Program-made: the position numbers and the translations under genes | Notes under the pieces: model-generated | What the model was told of the DNA's origin: nothing | The model's database searches: none | What the model saw: the letters and a program-made list of their open reading frames with translations, nothing else | Source of the DNA: an uncultured Lachnospiraceae bacterium | GTDB lineage: Bacteria > Bacillota_A > Clostridia > Lachnospirales > Lachnospiraceae | Assembly: GCA_910585855.1 (NCBI GenBank) | Contig: CAJUGZ010000207.1 | Location: 1-7,891, forward strand | Direction: 5' to 3' | DNA: 7,891 nucleotides | Shown: positions 6,602 to 7,891 of the stretch, one piece after another | How positions within the stretch are numbered: position 1 is the first letter of the stretch | Layout: each line of letters starts with the position of its first letter

Positions 6602-7618
6602 TTAGATTTGTTGGCAACTGCCACGTATAATAAGGGAATGAGGAACGATGATTTTTGTTGCCAGCAGATTTGGATTTTCGATGTGATTGATTAACTGGGA
6701 GGCTGCTTCAATTCCTAACTGGTGAGAATTGATATCAATCGAGGTAAGCTGGGGTGAAGTAATCCTTGCAAATAGAGAATTGTTAAAAGAAACAATGGAC
6801 AAATCTTTTGGAACGGAAAGACCACATTGGGTGCAGATTTGTTCTAAGGCAACTGCTAGGATATCGTCACTGGCAACTACGGCGGTTGGGCGGTTTTCTT
6901 GCTGTAATAGTTTATAAAAAAGTTGGTTGTCTAAAGAAAACTGATTGACTTCAATGCAGTAGTTAGGGTGAAATGGCAGGTTATGTTCGGCTAGAGCCAG
7001 TTGATAGCCGGATTTTCGTTCAGCAGAAAAGAGCATCGTACATTCACTTCCGACATAGGCAATTTGCCGATGTCCCAGACTGTAGAGATACTCTGTGGCT
7101 TCTTTGCCGGCCAGTAAATTATCGTTGTCAATATAAATGGTTTGATTGACAAATTGTTTTGCTTTGCCGATTAGTACATAGAGCAGACCCTCATTGTAGA
7201 GATAATCAATAATAGCATCCTCCTGTTTGGAATAAAGGACAATATAGCCGCCCATTCGTTCTTCTTTTCCTAAAGTTTGAATTGCACGTAAAATTTCTTC
7301 ATCGTCCTGTCCAGTAACAACGGTACTGATATATTCTCTTCCATTGCAGAATTGACTGATTCCACGAATGGCTTCCAGATAAAATGCATTTTCATAGACT
7401 TCTCTGGAAGAAGGAGGAAGAATAATGCTGATAATCTGGGGAGATGGTATGGTTTGTGAACTGGTTTGGATATTTGGCTCATATCCAAGCTGTGCCATGG
7501 CAAATCGAACTTTTTCTTTGGTTTCTCTGCTAATGGAAGAATGATCTTTACAGGTTCTAGATACTGTGGAAGGAGATACGCCTGCTAATGCGGCAACATC
7601 TCGGATGGTAACAGCCAT
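6602..7618 (-). CDS. LacI-family transcriptional repressor, MalR-like
   Basis: This 338-residue cytoplasmic DNA-binding protein has the LacI helix-turn-helix at residues 4-49 (VTIRDVAALAGVSPSTVSR). A periplasmic-binding-protein-like sensor domain follows from about residue 62. Segments such as VLIGKAK, YIDNDNLLAGKEATEYLYSLGH and SIDINSHQLGIEAA resemble maltose/alpha-glucoside repressors of the MalR type. A sugar effector is therefore likely, but the ligand is inferred. The start at 7618 has AAAGGAG (7633 down to 7627) eight bases upstream, and a good promoter lies further upstream. The usual hinge helix after GYxPN, normally with an ARSL-like sequence, reads NIQTSSQTIPSPQ here. It lacks the alanine-arginine and the leucine that inserts into the DNA minor groove. 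No sugar-use genes lie in the window; they could be beyond the right edge. Confidence 0.92.
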   Translation of the reverse strand: MAVTIRDVAALAGVSPSTVSRTCKDHSSISRETKEKVRFAMAQLGYEPNIQTSSQTIPSPQIISIILPPSSREVYENAFYLEAIRGISQFCNGREYISTVVTGQDDEEILRAIQTLGKEERMGGYIVLYSKQEDAIIDYLYNEGLLYVLIGKAKQFVNQTIYIDNDNLLAGKEATEYLYSLGHRQIAYVGSECTMLFSAERKSGYQLALAEHNLPFHPNYCIEVNQFSLDNQLFYKLLQQENRPTAVVASDDILAVALEQICTQCGLSVPKDLSIVSFNNSLFARITSPQLTSIDINSHQLGIEAASQLINHIENPNLLATKIIVPHSLIIRGSCQQI

Positions 7619-7676
7619 AATGGATACTCCTTTTTTGTTTTAGATTTTATTTATTGCTTTCATTACTTCTGGATAA

Positions 7677-7705
7677 ATTATAAAAAGAAAGTGAAAAAAA
7701 GTCAA
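7677..7705 (-). promoter_or_regulatory. Sigma-A promoter of the MalR-like repressor gene
   Basis: On the minus strand a -35 box TTGACT (7705 down to 7700) is separated by exactly 17 bases from a consensus -10 box TATAAT (7682 down to 7677). Transcription would start near 7670, about 50 bases before the start codon. The spacer is very T-rich. I could not find a clear palindromic LacI-type operator around it, so autoregulation is not supported by sight. Confidence 0.85.
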
Positions 7706-7744
7706 TCTGCCAGAGAAAAGAAACAGGATAAACTTATAAACTAA

Positions 7745-7891
7745 ATGGAGATGGGATGTTGCTGCTTTCACTGGACGCAAGAGGCGGTTTGCTCCTGTTC
7801 TTTGTCTGCTCCGCTCCAAACGGTAAGAAAGTCTAGGGCTTCTGATTTCGGTTTATCCAACCGGACGAACCGGGGCGCAATTCGCCCTCAC
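7745..7891. other. GC-rich structured non-coding region cut by the window edge, possible mobile-element end or guide RNA
   Basis: GC content jumps from about 25% (7621-7740) to about 54% (7751-7890), by my count. Several short hairpins are visible. GTTTG (7787-7791) pairs with CAAAC (7817-7821). CGGTT (7849-7853) pairs with AACCG (7859-7863), with CCGG/CCGG (7861-7864 and 7870-7873) as an alternative. GGGCG (7873-7877) pairs with CGCCC (7883-7887). No ribosome binding site or convincing protein is present. A TATAAA at 7735-7740 lies just upstream on the plus strand but has no clear -35 partner. Such an abrupt GC-rich block with nested hairpins fits a mobile-element end carrying a structured RNA, for example an omega-RNA of an IscB/TnpB-type element. 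This is inference, because the element continues outside the window. Orientation is unknown, though plus is slightly favoured. Confidence 0.4.

Noticed and set aside
7756..7836. 26-codon plus-strand frame starting at ATG 7756 with a hydrophobic stretch
   Set aside because: Short, no ribosome binding site, and overlaps the open frame in another phase.
7745..7891. Open plus-strand frame of 49 codons, beginning ATG at 7745 and running off the window (product rich in Cys, Ser and Arg)
   Set aside because: There is no ribosome binding site, the composition is odd and the frame lies in hairpin-rich GC-rich DNA, so it looks like a chance frame through a structured element.
1..7891. CRISPR array, tRNA or rRNA genes
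   Set aside because: No regularly spaced direct repeats, no cloverleaf-like sequence and no rRNA-like stretch were seen on either strand.

Overview
The window looks like a chromosomal fragment of a low-GC Gram-positive bacterium, most likely a Clostridia member of the Lachnospiraceae type. This is inferred from AT-rich coding DNA, strong AGGAGG-like ribosome binding sites, a RecU resolvase (a Firmicutes family), a HisZ regulatory subunit and a MalR-type LacI regulator. Six genes have confident family assignments, one is only placed as a DUF445-like membrane protein, and one is unrecognised.

Layout. Bases 1-50 hold a hairpin that resembles the right end of an IS200/IS605-type element. A tightly packed plus-strand cluster follows: a small unrecognised membrane protein (51-635), an S4-domain RluA-type pseudouridine synthase (678-1679), recU (1652-2215, overlapping the synthase gene by 28 bases) and hisZ (2212-3474, overlapping recU by the sequence ATGA). 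The 274-base gap after hisZ is dominated by a large GC-rich imperfect palindrome (about 3510-3670). A second plus-strand cluster follows: a DUF445-like membrane protein (3749-4651), a MATE-family exporter (4671-6023) and a YbaK/EbsC-type aminoacyl-tRNA deacylase (6070-6537). It closes with a rho-independent terminator (6546-6593). On the minus strand, converging on that terminator, is a MalR-like LacI-family repressor (6602-7618) with a near-consensus sigma-A promoter. The last ~145 bases (from about 7745) change abruptly from about 25% to about 54% GC and look like a structured non-coding element cut by the window edge.

How the parts relate. The two plus-strand clusters hold unrelated housekeeping functions (RNA modification, recombination, histidine biosynthesis; then membrane functions and translation quality control), so co-transcription is more likely than a shared pathway. 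HisZ needs HisG, which is not in the window. The target operon of the repressor is not visible either. The most noteworthy content is non-coding: the 161-base palindrome and the two structured window edges. The edges could be the two parts of one repeat family, for example a transposon-associated guide-RNA (omega-RNA) element, at which an assembly could have broken. That link is a hypothesis, not something the sequence proves.
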